Assembly: GCA_000697475.1 (NCBI GenBank)
Contig: JNEU01000734.1
Coordinates: 248,001 to 312,000, forward strand
DNA: 64,000 nucleotides
Origin: Lichtheimia corymbifera B2541
Lineage: Eukaryota > Mucoromycota > Mucoromycetes > Mucorales > Lichtheimiaceae
Reading direction: 5' to 3'
Shown here: positions 63,922 through 64,000 of the stretch, piece by piece
Position numbering within the stretch: position 1 is the first letter of the stretch
How the letters are laid out: each line of letters begins with the position of its first letter
Translations under genes and position numbers: made by a program
Notes under the pieces: generated by a model
What the model was told of the DNA's origin: nothing
The model's input: the letters and a program-made list of their open reading frames with translations, nothing else
The model's database searches: none

Positions 63922-64000
63922 GAGATAAATGTACTCATACGCTTTTACATATGCTGAAACCGTGATGCTATATGACAAGTGGTGTTCGTTCATTGTGAAG
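63922..64000. mobile_element. fold-back (MITE-like) element, copy 4, cut by the window end
   Basis: Only the left inverted end is in the window: GAGATAAATGTACTCATACG, CTTTTACATATGCTGAAACC, GTGATGCTATATGACAAGTG, GTGTTCGTTCATTGTGAAG. The array continues past 64000. Confidence 0.7.

Noticed and set aside
62742..64000. CRISPR-like or tRNA-derived repeat
   Set aside because: The repeats are long, palindromic and themselves tandem without unique spacers, and no tRNA box A/B pattern is found.

Overview
The window is nuclear DNA of a filamentous fungus. Genes are broken by many short introns (about 50-80 nt, GT..AG with occasional GC..AG), lie on both strands, and encode typical fungal proteins: a group III hybrid histidine kinase, a Psr1-type phosphatase, a Pho80-type cyclin, an FHA-forkhead factor and an ArAE/BRE4-like membrane protein. 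Intron density, codon use and an archaeal-type phosphoglycerate mutase, which I would not expect in yeasts or most Dikarya, suggest an early-diverging fungus, most likely Mucoromycota (Mucorales). That placement is inference, not a database match.

Layout. 0.8-8.2 kb: phosphomannomutase (-), a RasGAP (+) and the COMPASS subunit Swd2/WDR82 (-). 9.5-14.6 kb: a Ubc4/5 ubiquitin-conjugating enzyme (+), an NmrA-like protein (-) and a cytochrome b5-acyl-CoA dehydrogenase fusion (-). 15.6-23.4 kb: Prp38B-like splicing factor, a DH-domain RhoGEF and an ApgM-type phosphoglycerate mutase, all (-). 25-33.5 kb: a mitochondrial CoA-transferase (+), an FHA-forkhead factor, a Psr1-like phosphatase and NUDCD1 (all -). 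33.7-41.1 kb: a group III hybrid histidine kinase with an unusually long HAMP array, followed upstream by a small PAS-like protein (both -). 42.5-51.2 kb: Pho80-like cyclin (-), a secreted CAP/PR-1 protein (+), an ALDH3-type aldehyde dehydrogenase (+) and mitochondrial seryl-tRNA synthetase (+). 51.2-59.1 kb: OTU deubiquitinase, gankyrin/Nas6 and an ArAE-family membrane protein (all -), then a ten-exon macro-domain protein (+).

From about 59.3 kb to the right edge the character changes. There is a diverged inverted duplication (arms about 0.85-0.9 kb, spacer about 1 kb). It is followed by a repeat array: four ~225-bp fold-back elements with ~80-bp inverted ends and an invariant GC-rich core, spaced by ~105-bp units, with one junction turned into a large palindrome. 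The array runs off the window. This is the least explained part of the sequence.

Most genes are housekeeping or signalling genes with no operon-like logic. No rRNA, tRNA, CRISPR array or intact transposase gene was recognised. Exon boundaries were placed by eye from splice consensus, reading frame and expected family sequence; for several genes all phases add up exactly.
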